Numbered from the stretch's first letter, positions 36,717 to 46,349 are shown. The stretch: 64,000 nt of DNA from Candidatus Jettenia caeni (GCA_000296795.1 BAFH01000004.1:496001-560000); one strand, 5' to 3'. Notes: generated from the letters alone by a model not told the origin. Numbers and translations: made by a program.

Positions 36717-37157
36717 ATGGCTATAAAACGATATATACGAGTAACAGGCTTGCTTGTAGGTATGATCTTATTCTTAAATACTATCATGGGCATCCTTATC
36801 TTTAAAAAGCTCCATGCAGACAAAGAGGATACAAAAACAGAAGTAAAAAATATAACACCTAAACAGGCAAAGGAATTGATAGATCATGAAAAGGATATAT
36901 TTATATTAGATGTGCGAACTGAGGAAGAATATGATAAGGTACACTTAAAAAGCGCTAATCTTATTCCTATTCAGGAACTTGAGCAAAATATCGAAAGAAT
37001 ACCAAAAGATAAGCAAGTAATTGTTCATTGTGCCGCCGGAGTACGTAGTGCAAAGGCATGTAAGCTATTAAAAGATAAAGGATTAAAAGAATTGTACAAC
37101 ATGGAAGGAGGCATTAACAAGTGGCAGGAGGAAGGCTATCCTGTAGAAAAGCATTAA
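36717..37157 (+). CDS. Membrane-anchored rhodanese-like sulfurtransferase
   Basis: A 146-residue protein with one N-terminal membrane helix (about residues 8-31) and a single rhodanese domain (45-146). The active cysteine C105 is in VHCAAGVRS, with the usual D65-V-R motif (LDVRTEEEY). The domain should face the periplasm. The GAGGAGG site seven bases before the ATG is strong. Following a MoeB-like gene it could supply sulfur, but the anchor puts it on the wrong side of the membrane for a cytoplasmic E1 enzyme, so a link between the two is uncertain. Confidence 0.88.
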   Translation: MAIKRYIRVTGLLVGMILFLNTIMGILIFKKLHADKEDTKTEVKNITPKQAKELIDHEKDIFILDVRTEEEYDKVHLKSANLIPIQELEQNIERIPKDKQVIVHCAAGVRSAKACKLLKDKGLKELYNMEGGINKWQEEGYPVEKH

Positions 37158-37173
37158 TCGATAGTATTAAGTA

Positions 37174-38754
37174 TTATGGTATATCTTCCTCGAAATCATG
37201 GAGATGACTATAGGCAGGAAGTGTTGAGATACGAGGGTCATCGACCCTTTTCCCAACAGTGAAATGGTATATTACCTGTTGTTCTGCTGGTGTCTTCAGA
37301 AAGGTATGTACATCATCATCAAGAAATGCACCGATACCAGTAGCATCATATCCCATTGCTGTAGCACCTAAATATAAAACCTGTCCCAGAAATCCTGCTT
37401 CATAATGGATATAGCGATATCCTCGGTCACCATAAGCTAGTAACGCATACTCAAAGTTACTCATAAAGCTGATGGCAAAAGCCGAGTCACCGGCAATGTC
37501 TTGATCTAAACTTAGTTCCTTTGCACTGTGTTGCACATCACCTCTGGACACTAATAGTAGCCGCTTTTGTACTCTATCAAGGTAATACACACCTCTTTCC
37601 AAGCCCTCGATACGGTGAATATATAGGTAGGGAACGACTAGTGGTGGCCCCTCTCGGATCAAGAAATCAGCTTTATATGAGGAGCATAAAAGTTGCATAA
37701 GAAAATGAAACTCCGGCAAAGACAACGGTGTTTTACCATCAAAATCAAGTGCACTTCTCCTGTGTCTGATAGTCCATTTTAATGAATATTCGACAGCCGG
37801 TATTATTGTATTAATTTCCCCACATTGTTTATCTCTTGTATACGGCAAATAATTTACAAATGATTTATCTTGTTGTGGAATACGTATGTGATACGTTCTA
37901 CCAGTAAGTGCGTGTCCCATACGGATACGTGGATAATCTACTTCTCTGCTCGAAAGCCTGTTTGTATACCTTGAGGCACCTATATCGACCTTTTGAAATT
38001 CCTTCCGATTCGCACCAATAACAGGTTGATCACTACTTAGAACCAAAAATAAAAGCAATTGCTCGTCCGTCTTATCAAAACAAAGATATTGGCGCATACT
38101 ATCATCATTGAACGCTCCAACGGACAGCACAAAAAATCCCAGCGCATGTGCCGCTACCATAATCGATGCCATTGCATGTCCCACATCAAGATAGCAGTAC
38201 CGTAAAGCTCTGGACTGATATTTCCATGCCTCGCGCCAAAAGATGCTATGTAACCCGATAATAATTGGAGGCGTTTTAGAAATACCGTCAAATCTTTCCC
38301 ACAAAACAGGGATTATATCCCCGATAACTCTTTGCTCGATCTGATGGTCTTTCACAAAATAATGATATGCACCTGATGGAATATCTTTCACGTTATGAAT
38401 ATAAAGATGTGTCTCTGTAGGATGCAAATCTCCACTGCTTGGGTTTACCCTCAGCGACCATGGCTCTACACCCGGATAAGATTTCCATGCACTGATAGAC
38501 ATTGAATAATACAGGAGTGTGGATAAGGTATTTAACGTAACAGGGTTATTCCTTGGTTTATTATGAGTAAAAGACCAAACATACGATAATGGGCTATGCA
38601 TCTTTTCAAAGCTATTTCCCAAATCTATTTTTGGGCAACCTACATAGGTACGAAAAGGATTCGGTTGATTTGACCAGTCAAGAACATGCTGATTCTGATA
38701 AAGTTTCTCCCAACTATGTTTTGTTGTCTCATGGTATTCACGAATAGATTTCAT
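37174..38754 (-). CDS. SagB/ThcOx-type dehydrogenase, two nitroreductase domains
   Basis: A 526-residue protein with two nitroreductase-fold halves. The first half has SAWKSYPGVEPWSLRVNPSSGDLHPTETHLY (about 91-121) and GHAMASIMVAAHALGF, both typical of SagB-type flavin enzymes. The second half has a matching RRSALDFDGKTPLSLPEF and LGQVLYLGATAMGYDATGIGAF. These FMN enzymes oxidise thiazolines or oxazolines in modified peptides, but many members stand alone. No YcaO gene or precursor peptide is visible beside it. It converges on the rhodanese gene with only 17 bases between stops. Confidence 0.85.
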   Translation of the reverse strand: MKSIREYHETTKHSWEKLYQNQHVLDWSNQPNPFRTYVGCPKIDLGNSFEKMHSPLSYVWSFTHNKPRNNPVTLNTLSTLLYYSMSISAWKSYPGVEPWSLRVNPSSGDLHPTETHLYIHNVKDIPSGAYHYFVKDHQIEQRVIGDIIPVLWERFDGISKTPPIIIGLHSIFWREAWKYQSRALRYCYLDVGHAMASIMVAAHALGFFVLSVGAFNDDSMRQYLCFDKTDEQLLLFLVLSSDQPVIGANRKEFQKVDIGASRYTNRLSSREVDYPRIRMGHALTGRTYHIRIPQQDKSFVNYLPYTRDKQCGEINTIIPAVEYSLKWTIRHRRSALDFDGKTPLSLPEFHFLMQLLCSSYKADFLIREGPPLVVPYLYIHRIEGLERGVYYLDRVQKRLLLVSRGDVQHSAKELSLDQDIAGDSAFAISFMSNFEYALLAYGDRGYRYIHYEAGFLGQVLYLGATAMGYDATGIGAFLDDDVHTFLKTPAEQQVIYHFTVGKRVDDPRISTLPAYSHLHDFEEDIP

Positions 38755-38941
38755 TCAGGCATTGTATAAGAATTGTGCCGTGTATGCAATACCTGTGTGG
38801 AAACATTTTTGAGTATAAACATGAATATTTCTTTTGACTTTTTTCTTACAACTTACAAGATTTATATGGTAAAATCTTTTTTTATAATCCAGGTAATAGC
38901 ACACAGCTACATAAAAATCTGAAAATAAAGAAGAGATTTTA

Positions 38942-39257
38942 ATGCAGGGAGGAAAGATTTTTACCAGCACCATCCTTACCCATTCCATCGAGACTGCATT
39001 TACTCAGAAATTTCATGGTCTTTACCCGACAATGATTGTTGCCCAATCATTACGGCGTTTTGGCGAAGGAGTTAAGGTCTGTTGTGAGATTGTAATGGAA
39101 GCATGTGATGGAGGACCTTATCCCGGAATTTGAAGAAGTTGTTGCCGTAGCAGGAACCGGCAGAGGAGCTGATACGGTATGTATAGTAAAATCGGCAACA
39201 TCAAAGAGGTTCTTAGATCTTAAAGTACTTGAAATACTAGCAAAACCCCGAGGGTAA
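38942..39257 (+). pseudogene. Broken pyruvate-kinase alpha/beta-domain-like gene
   Basis: The frame from 38942 gives GGKIFTSTILTHSIETAF and LRRFGEGVKVCCEIVMEACDGG, then hits a stop at 39131. Removing one base near 39116 (GGACCTTATC) restores GLIPEFEEVVAVAGTGRGADT and DLKVLEILAKPRG to a stop at 39257. The joined sequence matches the C-terminal half of small proteins with a pyruvate-kinase C-terminal fold. The N-terminal half (roughly 80-100 residues) is missing, since no matching frame exists upstream. So it is a frameshifted and truncated relic, unless the shift is a sequencing error. Confidence 0.75.
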
Positions 39258-39271
39258 AAAGAGGCTTCACT

Positions 39272-39325
39272 ATGATTATAGTAAACAAATCCCCTTTCAT
39301 AGAGGATTTGTTTACGTATTATCAT
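39272..39325. terminator. Long hairpin between pseudogene and pentahaem cytochrome gene
   Basis: GTAAACAAATCC (39281-39292) and GGATTTGTTTAC (39304-39315) form a perfect 12-base stem, extended by ATGAT/ATCAT with mismatches. It has no strong T run on either strand. It may act as a terminator for the cytochrome gene ending at 39371 or as mRNA end protection. Confidence 0.55.
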
Positions 39326-39370
39326 GTATTATAAAAACCAGACCATAGAACAGCGTAGTACAAAAAACAA

Positions 39371-40801
39371 CTATAAATTAACTTCTGCTAATATCTCTGC
39401 CATATCAATTACAGGAAGTTTTATGGATTTCTCACCAAGAAGCGTATCTACGATATCCTGTGGTGCGCTCCGATAGTGTAAAACGGCTTTTACCTTCAAT
39501 GGAGATTTAGCATCACCTGGAATTAAACAAACAAAATGTTCCTCTTTTTGACCTTTTGGAGGAATACGATTATCTGAAATAATATGTGTGGCAGTCCACA
39601 CGTGAAGTGTCTGTTTGCCGTTTTCATCTCCAAATACGGTATGATAGATGGTAGCATTAGGATCGACGTTCCCTTTTTCATCTACTTTTCCGCTTTGATA
39701 AATAATTTTGTCTTCTGCATCTGTCACAGAAGTTTCTAACCACATCTGGCGCAGCTCGGTAAGCCCTGTAGGTAAGTAATGCCCTGCGCCGGTATTTTTT
39801 ATGTTTACCTGGAATTTCAGGATATCGCCTTTTTTTGCGTTTGGATTCGCCACAACTTCGAGAGTTGCAGCGTTCTTCAATCTGTCAATGGCCATTTGGG
39901 GCTGTACTTCTGAGTTAGGCGGTAAAGAAATCTGAGAAACGCTTCCGCCAACAAAGTAATGTGTCCATATATGAGGACGCTTCTTACCTCCCATAATTTC
40001 GGGCGATGCCAGACCAGGGTTGTCAGGCCTGTCAGTGCTGCCAGTGCTGGGAAAACCGGGACGCTGTCTCATATGACAATCCTGACAATGCACGGTCGTC
40101 TCCGGATCATTTGTATTATATGGACCTTGCCTCCATTCCGTATAGGTTTGTTCTATAGGGAGATCATTTCCGGCGTGTGATACATCATGACACCCCCCAC
40201 AGAATTCCGAGCGTGTATGCAACTCAGAGTACTGACTTCCATGAATGGTTTCAGGAGAATCCTTAAAAGGACCATATTTAATGCCCCCTTCCATTGCAGC
40301 TGCGTTACCAGGACTTAGTATGTAGGGCGCATTTCCAATACCCGTAGTTGCCCTGACAGAATGACAAAAATCACAGATAACACCTCCTTTTTCATCATCG
40401 ACAGGAAGATTGGCATCTCCGGCGCTATGACCAATAGGAAAGTGGCAACGAACGCAAGATTCTATATTTCGTTTTTGTGATTCTCCTTCTGCTGTTTTTT
40501 TACCCAAGTTATAAAGAGCCTGAAAAAGTGGATTCTTCCATGCATTAGCATGCGTGGAACCACTCCACATCTTAAAAATTTCAGGATGACAGGAACCGCA
40601 AGAAATCGGACTGAAGAATTGACTTATTCTTACATCGCCTGGCACCGTAATGGGTAAATCAACAATATTTTCTGGCCTCTTCCCCGGAGGAAGTTTCCAG
40701 GTAGGTGACCACTCCTTAGGATCACTTGCAAAAGATGCATTTAAAGACAGAAGGGATAAACTGCACATTACATAAAACATTGATTTAAAATATAAACGCA
40801 T
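39371..40801 (-). CDS. Secreted pentahaem cytochrome c with C-terminal beta domain
   Basis: A 476-residue protein with a signal peptide ending at ASFAS. The N-terminal 260 residues hold five CxxCH motifs: CGSCH, CVRCH, CDFCH, CGGCH and CQDCH. The layout (SCGSCHPEIFKMWSGSTHANAWKNP) is of the c554-related multihaem class. Residues about 300-460 form a beta-sandwich without cysteines (VNIKNTGAGHYLPTG), common in such proteins and possibly for protein binding. It is monocistronic. It probably carries electrons in the periplasm or, in an anammox cell, the anammoxosome; the partner is unknown. Confidence 0.87.
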   Translation of the reverse strand: MRLYFKSMFYVMCSLSLLSLNASFASDPKEWSPTWKLPPGKRPENIVDLPITVPGDVRISQFFSPISCGSCHPEIFKMWSGSTHANAWKNPLFQALYNLGKKTAEGESQKRNIESCVRCHFPIGHSAGDANLPVDDEKGGVICDFCHSVRATTGIGNAPYILSPGNAAAMEGGIKYGPFKDSPETIHGSQYSELHTRSEFCGGCHDVSHAGNDLPIEQTYTEWRQGPYNTNDPETTVHCQDCHMRQRPGFPSTGSTDRPDNPGLASPEIMGGKKRPHIWTHYFVGGSVSQISLPPNSEVQPQMAIDRLKNAATLEVVANPNAKKGDILKFQVNIKNTGAGHYLPTGLTELRQMWLETSVTDAEDKIIYQSGKVDEKGNVDPNATIYHTVFGDENGKQTLHVWTATHIISDNRIPPKGQKEEHFVCLIPGDAKSPLKVKAVLHYRSAPQDIVDTLLGEKSIKLPVIDMAEILAEVNL

Positions 40802-41270
40802 ACGAGATTATTATCCTTTCTTTAAATAATGTTATACTATAGTACTTCAATGATGAAACCGAACATATCCTCAACAGAGGAAAGACTACCCCGCCAGTCA
40901 TTGCTTCGGAAAAAACCCTCGCAATGACATGTTGAGAGATTCCGTAACGTTCCCTATACCAGCATACAACCAAAGACTCATGCACCACATTTTGTTCGGT
41001 TTCATCTCTTGGATGCTATAGCTTTAAGAATTTAACCTAAATTCTGCAACGGGATATAGAGTAGGCCTTCGGCGACTTTTAATGTTAAATTAGTACAAAA
41101 CAACGATTATACAAAAAATTTATCTGTTTAAAACAAAAAATTTCCATCACACTATCAGGATATATTTTATCTAGAGATCATCCCAAAACTTTAATTTAGT
41201 ATCTAGAATGATTTGGAAAATAGTATGTATAAGGAGAGAATTTTTCATACTCTGTAAGCCAGTTCCTGGG

Positions 41271-41363
41271 GTGGCACTGACAAACTCTGTTTGTCAGTGT
41301 TTTGTAATCCATATCCATGCACGTATGGAAATAAGCACGGACAAACCCATTTGTCAGTGCCAC
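41271..41363. repeat. Short element bounded by 14-base perfect inverted repeats
   Basis: GTGGCACTGACAAA (41271-41284) is exactly mirrored by TTTGTCAGTGCCAC (41350-41363). Inside, GTTTGTCAGTG at 41289-41299 gives a second, tighter hairpin with the left arm. The element codes for nothing and looks like a mobile palindromic repeat. Confidence 0.65.
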
Positions 41364-41446
41364 TCGGTAAGGTAGAGAGAGGTTTCCGTACAGAAATAGG
41401 TTTTGGGGATAGCTTCTATACATAAAATTATTAATGTAATAACATG

Positions 41447-41483
41447 ATAAAAAAAGGGGATAGACTAAAAGTCTATCCCCTTT
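41447..41483 (-). terminator. Rho-independent terminator of the ComEA-like gene
   Basis: A perfect 14-base stem (AAAGGGGATAGACT/AGTCTATCCCCTTT) with a three-base loop, followed on the minus strand by six T. It lies about 45 bases past the gene's stop. Confidence 0.92.
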
Positions 41484-41529
41484 GTGGAAATATATGAATA
41501 TAATGAATATATTTTTTGTATTATTTTTC

Positions 41530-41871
41530 CTACTTTGGTTCTTTAACCTTTACAACTTTGGTTGATTTTACCGTAGTATCTCCTTCTACTGCAACAAAAT
41601 TTTTAATCTTTTCAAATTTCTTATCGCCGACACCTTTAACTTTTTTCATATCTTCTATAGTCTGAAAATTACCATTATTCTTCCTATAGTTTACCACTTC
41701 AATAGCAATCTTAGGTCCTATCCCGGGTAATAACGCAATTTGATCCTCTGTAGCAGTATTAATATTTACCTTTCCCTCGACCCCTTCGTCAGACATACAA
41801 ATCGTTTGACAAACAAAGGCAATTGCAAACACCAGCACAATTACACTGCAAAATTTACGTAGTATGTGCAT
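41530..41871 (-). CDS. ComEA-like helix-hairpin-helix DNA-binding protein
   Basis: A 113-residue exported protein. After a signal peptide (about 1-27) comes the ComEA core VNINTATEDQIALLPGIGPKIAIEVVNYRKNNGNF with a second HhH motif (MKKVKGVGDKKFEKI). ComEA binds double-stranded DNA in the periplasm during natural transformation; many bacteria without competence carry such single-domain forms too. It is monocistronic with a strong terminator. No other competence genes are in the window. Confidence 0.88.
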   Translation of the reverse strand: MHILRKFCSVIVLVFAIAFVCQTICMSDEGVEGKVNINTATEDQIALLPGIGPKIAIEVVNYRKNNGNFQTIEDMKKVKGVGDKKFEKIKNFVAVEGDTTVKSTKVVKVKEPK

Positions 41872-42218
41872 AGTAATCTCCTATAAAAATAAACATTCCT
41901 AATAAAGTTCTCAAAGGCCTTTGAATAGAAACAAACACGTGTTTTACGAAAACATTCAGCAAAGTATAAACCGGAAATCATAAAAGTTAAAAAAAAGAAA
42001 AAATTATCCCTAAATAAGGAAGCTTTCAGTAGTAATAATTTTTATAATTTTATAGAAAATTCAGAAAAAAGGGTAAAGTATGTATGCATAATACAAAAAA
42101 GATCATAAAAGGATTTTAAATAGTACAAAATTGTTGATTATAACAATCAACAAAAAAGGACACGCATAATTGCATGTCCTTTTTCACTTTTAAAAAATAC
42201 CTTTACTTTAATAGATGT
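41872..42218. other. AT-rich spacer between clpP and the ComEA-like gene
   Basis: About 350 bases with no gene. It holds the clpP terminator (42150-42186) and should contain the promoter of the ComEA-like gene, which I cannot place with confidence. Confidence 0.5.
42150..42186 (-). terminator. Terminator of clpP
   Basis: AAAAAGGACA and TGTCCTTTTT pair, with an inner GC/GC and one mismatch, around a six-base loop. The A/T arms supply a T run on either strand. It stands about 35 bases past the clpP stop. Confidence 0.85.
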
Positions 42219-42887
42219 TTAGTTCTTTTTATCCCGTAAGGATTCTATAACTTCATCTATCAAGCCATATGCTTTTGCCTCATGAGAAGACATATAGAAG
42301 TCTCGGTCAACATCTGCTTCGACACGTTCTATTGGTTGCCCTGCATGTTTCACAAGGATTTCATTTAAATACTTCTTCATTCTCAGGATCTCTTCCGCCT
42401 GAATACTAATATCCGTTGCTGTACCTCTCATACCACCCCATGGCTGATGAAGCATGATACGGGTATGGGGCAGGCCATATCTTTTCCCTTTTGTTCCAGC
42501 AGCAAGGAGGATAGCAGCCATGCTGAACGCCTGGCCTATACAAAAAGTTGCAACATCGCATTGTACGAATTGCATCGTATCGTAAATGGCCAAACCAGCG
42601 GTAATCGATCCACCTGGAGAATTAATATAAATATTGATGTCCTGGTTTTTATTCTCATTCTGAAGAAATAATATCTGTGCTATAACCAAATTTGATAAGG
42701 TATCTTCTATCGCAGAACCAATAAAAATGATACGATCCTTTAACAGCCTTGAGAATATGTCGTAATGTCTCTCACCATAGCCGGTCTTTTCAATAACGTA
42801 AGGAACAAAAAGGTTATGAGAACCCCCTTTAGACCCTACAGCAGGAAATTCGCCATTTTCTAAATATGATACATACTCTTTATACAC
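42219..42887 (-). CDS. clpP: ATP-dependent Clp protease proteolytic subunit
   Basis: A 222-residue ClpP with the triad S122 ([10 protein letters not shown]), H147 ([10 protein letters not shown]) and D196 (VDRDFYMS). The glycine-rich [16 protein letters not shown] strand is normal. It has an N-terminal extension of about 28 residues compared with the E. coli core. The start is a GTG at 42887 with an AAAGGAAG site. It follows tig after 54 bases on the same strand, the usual tig-clpP order, though clpX does not follow. Confidence 0.95.
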   Translation of the reverse strand: MYKEYVSYLENGEFPAVGSKGGSHNLFVPYVIEKTGYGERHYDIFSRLLKDRIIFIGSAIEDTLSNLVIAQILFLQNENKNQDINIYINSPGGSITAGLAIYDTMQFVQCDVATFCIGQAFSMAAILLAAGTKGKRYGLPHTRIMLHQPWGGMRGTATDISIQAEEILRMKKYLNEILVKHAGQPIERVEADVDRDFYMSSHEAKAYGLIDEVIESLRDKKN

Positions 42888-42941
42888 AAAAACTTCCTTT
42901 CGTTTATTTTTACTTCACGTTTAACAGTAATTCTTCTGGTT

Positions 42942-44225
42942 TTATCCTTCTGTATGAGCTTCTTTAAGGATGAGATTTACTACTTTATTCTCACGCATAT
43001 CGTTCCGCAAATAGGATAAGCTCCCCTGACGTTCTAATTGTTTACGAACCCTGGCCGTATCGGTATTGTATGCACGTGCAATATCAGCAATCCGCTGTTC
43101 TACTTCGTTTTCTGTAACGAATATCTTCTCCTTCTCGGCTATCTTATCTAAGATAAGAGATGCCTTTAACTCACGCATTACTGATTCGGCAGATGCATTT
43201 TTGATATTTTCCGTTTGTTTTTGAATTTCTTCTAAGGGCATGCCCCTGTTCAGCAAATCCAACTGATGCTTATATACCCTTTTTCCCGTATGGTAACTCA
43301 CAAAATCTTCAGGTAATTCGAATTTTGTCTGGTCTAAAAGAATATCAAGTACCTGGTTCCTCAAATCATCTTCTGCCCATTTCCTTTTCTCAATCTCAAC
43401 CTGTTTTTGTATCTTTGACTTTAAATCTTCCAAGGATTCAAAACCTAAGGTTTTGGCAAAATTCTCATTAACTTCAGGAACAGCAAGCCGTTTTATTTCT
43501 TTCACGGTAAGTTGTAATTTCGCATTCTTTCCCCGATGCTCTTCTTTTACGAAGGCATCTGGCAGTTTCACATCAATACTGCGTATTTCACCCGATTTTG
43601 TGCCTTCTAGTTTTGTGACTAAGTCTGGTATCCCTGTATTAAAGACTGCAAAGCCGTCTGCAACAAGAATTTCTATATCGTTGTCTTCCAATACGGTACT
43701 CCCATCCACTTCTACTTTACCATCACAAATAATTTGATCTCCCTTTGCTGCATTTCCGTCTTTTACAACGGTTAATTGCGCTTTACGGAGGCTCATATTG
43801 TGTAATGCTTTTTGTATATCTTCATCCGTTACCGTAGTTGATTTTTTCTTTAACTTTAAATCCTTGTACTGACCTACATCAAATGTTGGCCATACTTCCA
43901 GGGTTACATCAAAATTAAAGGGTTGTCCAATATCAAATTTTATATCGCCAAATTTTGGATTCCCCACCGGATTCAGTTTATGCTCTTCAATTACCTTTTG
44001 GTAACAATCACTAACCACAGATTGTCTCACCTCATCCTTAATTTGGTCAGCAAACCGCTTTTCCACTAACTTGCGAGGCGCATGCCCCTTTCGAAAACCA
44101 GGTAGCTCTATCGTATCACAAACCTCTACGGTCTTTTTCTCAAATTCGCTCTCGATTGTTTCCTTTGGTATTTCAAATTTTAAAACTTTTTTACAAGGGC
44201 CTGCATCTTCAATTGTTACATTCAT
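42942..44225 (-). CDS. tig: Trigger factor, ribosome-associated chaperone
   Basis: A 427-residue trigger factor. The N-terminal ribosome-binding domain has the signature GFRKGHAPRKLVEKRF (about residues 40-55). An FKBP-like prolyl isomerase part follows (about 155-245), then the long helical C-terminal chaperone domain. It precedes clpP in an apparent operon and is preceded by four tRNA genes on the same strand, 40 bases from tRNA-Gly. Confidence 0.95.
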   Translation of the reverse strand: MNVTIEDAGPCKKVLKFEIPKETIESEFEKKTVEVCDTIELPGFRKGHAPRKLVEKRFADQIKDEVRQSVVSDCYQKVIEEHKLNPVGNPKFGDIKFDIGQPFNFDVTLEVWPTFDVGQYKDLKLKKKSTTVTDEDIQKALHNMSLRKAQLTVVKDGNAAKGDQIICDGKVEVDGSTVLEDNDIEILVADGFAVFNTGIPDLVTKLEGTKSGEIRSIDVKLPDAFVKEEHRGKNAKLQLTVKEIKRLAVPEVNENFAKTLGFESLEDLKSKIQKQVEIEKRKWAEDDLRNQVLDILLDQTKFELPEDFVSYHTGKRVYKHQLDLLNRGMPLEEIQKQTENIKNASAESVMRELKASLILDKIAEKEKIFVTENEVEQRIADIARAYNTDTARVRKQLERQGSLSYLRNDMRENKVVNLILKEAHTEG

Positions 44226-44266
44226 CGTATTAGTATCCTACAATACCTTCCATTTAAGATAAAAAA

Positions 44267-44341
44267 TGGAGCGGGTGATGGGGTTCGAACCCACGACATT
44301 CACGTTGGCAACGTGACGCTCTACCACTGAGCTACACCCGC
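44267..44341 (-). tRNA. tRNA-Gly (GCC)
   Basis: The minus strand folds into a full cloverleaf: acceptor GCGGGTG/CACCCGC, D-arm AGCTCAGTGGTAGAGC, anticodon GCC, T-loop GGTTCGAACCC. CCA is encoded. It is the last tRNA before tig. Confidence 0.96.
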
Positions 44342-44357
44342 CTTTACAGAAAAAAAA

Positions 44358-44439
44358 TGCGAGGGGGGGGAATTGAACCCCCACGCCGTAAGGCACAAGA
44401 TCCTAAATCTTGCGCGTCTGCCAGTTCCGCCACCCTCGC
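44358..44439 (-). tRNA. tRNA-Leu (TAG)
   Basis: The minus strand gives acceptor GCGAGGG/CCCTCGC, anticodon stem CAAGA/TCTTG with loop TTTAGGA (anticodon TAG), a long variable arm typical of leucine tRNA (TGCCTTACGGCG) and a T-arm. CCA is not encoded. Confidence 0.95.
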
Positions 44440-44590
44440 CTGATAGAGCAATTACGTTTGCCTTACAGTAAATATGCTTCATCCGGAAAGTGTTTCCTCA
44501 ATATCCGCCCTATCACTTGTCACTAACCAGATATGCTATAGCTTATCAAGTCTCTTCATACTCTAACTAATCCTTTAGAGTACATAACCT

Positions 44591-44666
44591 TGGTGCGCCC
44601 TGAAGGATTCGAACCTTCGACCCACTGATTAAGAGTCAGTTGCTCTACCAACTGAGCTAAGGGCGC
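44591..44666 (-). tRNA. tRNA-Lys (CTT)
   Basis: The minus strand gives acceptor GCGCCCT/AGGGCGC, D-arm TAGCTCAGTTGGTAGAGCA, anticodon loop CTCTTAA (anticodon CTT) and T-loop GGTTCGAATCC. CCA is encoded. Confidence 0.96.
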
Positions 44667-44702
44667 ATCTGATACATTATCAATCCTGTTTAGGCTTATG
44701 GA

Positions 44703-44779
44703 TGGCGCGCCCGGCAGGACTTGAACCTGCAACCGTTGGATTCGAAGTCCACCACTCTATCCAATTGAGCTACGAGCGC
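44703..44779 (-). tRNA. tRNA-Arg (TCG)
   Basis: The minus strand gives acceptor GCGCTCG/CGGGCGC (one G-T pair), D-arm AGCTCAATTGGATAGAG, anticodon loop CTTCGAA (anticodon TCG) and T-loop GGTTCAAGTCC. CCA is encoded. It is the first tRNA of the group. Confidence 0.94.
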
Positions 44780-44924
44780 AAAATTTACAGCTCAACAACG
44801 ATTTAAAATTCTATTTTCATTACCATAGAATAAAAATAATTCAACAAAGACTAAATTATAATTAATTTTTAAAAAAAGTCAACTGCATTTATGATTGTGG
44901 AAATTTAAATACTCAGGAGGTTGG

Positions 44925-46349
44925 TTACTGTTCTCTCACGTGACCGAGATTTGCATCTTGCCGCAAAAGTTCTTTCTGAATATCCGATACAGGTGTATCC
45001 CTTAACGCTTTGCTTTTAAGAGACGCAAATGCAGCACATACTCCAGCTGCTTGTCCGGTTGCTATGGAGGCAGGCATAACACGGTATGAAGAGTGGGCTT
45101 CATGGGTACCGGAAATGCAACGGCCGGCAACAATAATTCCTTCAATACCCTCCGGTAAGAGACAGCGCAGGGGAATATCATAAGCCTCGCCCGGAGGCAG
45201 GCGCTTAAATTCCGTGCCTTTCCCTTCGGGATTGTGGATGTCTATGGGATATGCGCAACGTGCAATTACATCAGGAAATTTGCGGGCGCTCAATACATCA
45301 TTCTCGGTAAGTTGATAATCTCCCACGATTCTTCTCGTCTCACGCACCCCTATATGTACCCCGCTTTGAGCAATATAAGCCTTTTCAAAACCCGGTACAT
45401 ACCGGCGCAGGAACGCTGTAATCTGGCGCATCTGCCAACGGCTTTCCCATTCTGCATATGTCAAATCCCATACATCAATGCCAAGCACCTTCGTCACACG
45501 TGTACTATTAAAACAGACCTCCCGTTCATGCGGAGTTGCGAAAAATAAGATATCTTCGCGTTTTAATTCGAGTTCGCCTGCATCAGTAGCCTTACGAATA
45601 AGGTCCCAAAGTCCATGAACACCATACCATTGGTCAGGATGTTCTCTTATATATGCATGAAAAGCTGCACGCTCGAACTCTGCCATCCGAAACATTAATG
45701 TCATAGGCTGCACCAATCCATCATGATCCCGTCCTATTTCATATCGCGCCCCGGTTCGTGCCGCCAAATCACCATCACCGGTGCAGTCAATAATAACCTG
45801 AGCCTTAATTACGATAGGACCTGATTTTGTCTCAAAAACAACCCCCCTTTTCCCCTGGTCATCAACAACATCGCTTGCTAATGCATGCAACAAAATATGT
45901 ACACCGGCCTCATCTATCAGTTGCAGCATAACGAGTTTGAATATCTCAGGATCAAAAGGTATCGTATAACCTGTTTTCAAAGAAGGAGGGATAATTCCGC
46001 CCGACTTTACTAAACAGGTAATCAGCTTCCTGTATACACCGGCTATCACAGGCTCGCCAGATCCATGGTCAGTAGGAAATAGCGTTGTGGCGGCAGGCCG
46101 TTTCTGAACCGGGTGCTCTGTATAAGATGATGCAAAAGGCATAACCAAAGCTGCCGTTGCATTACCGCCAAGAAAGCCATAGCGTTCGGCTAAAATGACC
46201 TTTGCGCCTGCCCATGCTGCGCCCATAGCTGCGCCGAATCCTGCCGGACCACCACCAACGACAAGGACATTTGTTTCCGCAGCAACTATCGCTGAACGCG
46301 CCGGTAAATTAAGAGAAACGGATTGTATCGGGCGGGAAAGTGCTGGCAT
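44925..46349 (-). CDS. FAD-dependent oxidoreductase (FAD_oxidored family)
   Basis: A 474-residue flavoprotein. The dinucleotide loop VLVVGGGPAGFGAAMGAAWAG (about residues 30-50) and the following ERYGFLGGNATAALV match the PF12831-type family. IIDCTGDGDLAARTGARYE (about 190-208) and IIVAGRCISGTHEAH (about 415-429) are its other conserved parts. Substrates in this family are mostly unknown. It follows csaB by four bases with a GGAGG site in the end of that gene, so it is in one operon with csaB and probably eboE. Confidence 0.88.
   Translation of the reverse strand: MPALSRPIQSVSLNLPARSAIVAAETNVLVVGGGPAGFGAAMGAAWAGAKVILAERYGFLGGNATAALVMPFASSYTEHPVQKRPAATTLFPTDHGSGEPVIAGVYRKLITCLVKSGGIIPPSLKTGYTIPFDPEIFKLVMLQLIDEAGVHILLHALASDVVDDQGKRGVVFETKSGPIVIKAQVIIDCTGDGDLAARTGARYEIGRDHDGLVQPMTLMFRMAEFERAAFHAYIREHPDQWYGVHGLWDLIRKATDAGELELKREDILFFATPHEREVCFNSTRVTKVLGIDVWDLTYAEWESRWQMRQITAFLRRYVPGFEKAYIAQSGVHIGVRETRRIVGDYQLTENDVLSARKFPDVIARCAYPIDIHNPEGKGTEFKRLPPGEAYDIPLRCLLPEGIEGIIVAGRCISGTHEAHSSYRVMPASIATGQAAGVCAAFASLKSKALRDTPVSDIQKELLRQDANLGHVREQ

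Larger units (their letters stand above)
40802..41529. other. Spacer with palindromic repeats and the comEA terminator
   Basis: About 730 bases without a supported gene. At 40895-40930 GTCATTGC and GCAATGAC form a loose inverted repeat. The 93-base palindromic element at 41271-41363 and the terminator at 41447-41483 are listed separately. The pentahaem cytochrome promoter lies near 40830-40900. Confidence 0.5.

Noticed and set aside
41271-41363. Repeats around GACAAA considered as a CRISPR
   Set aside because: They are inverted copies of one arm, not regularly spaced direct repeats, and no cas genes are present.
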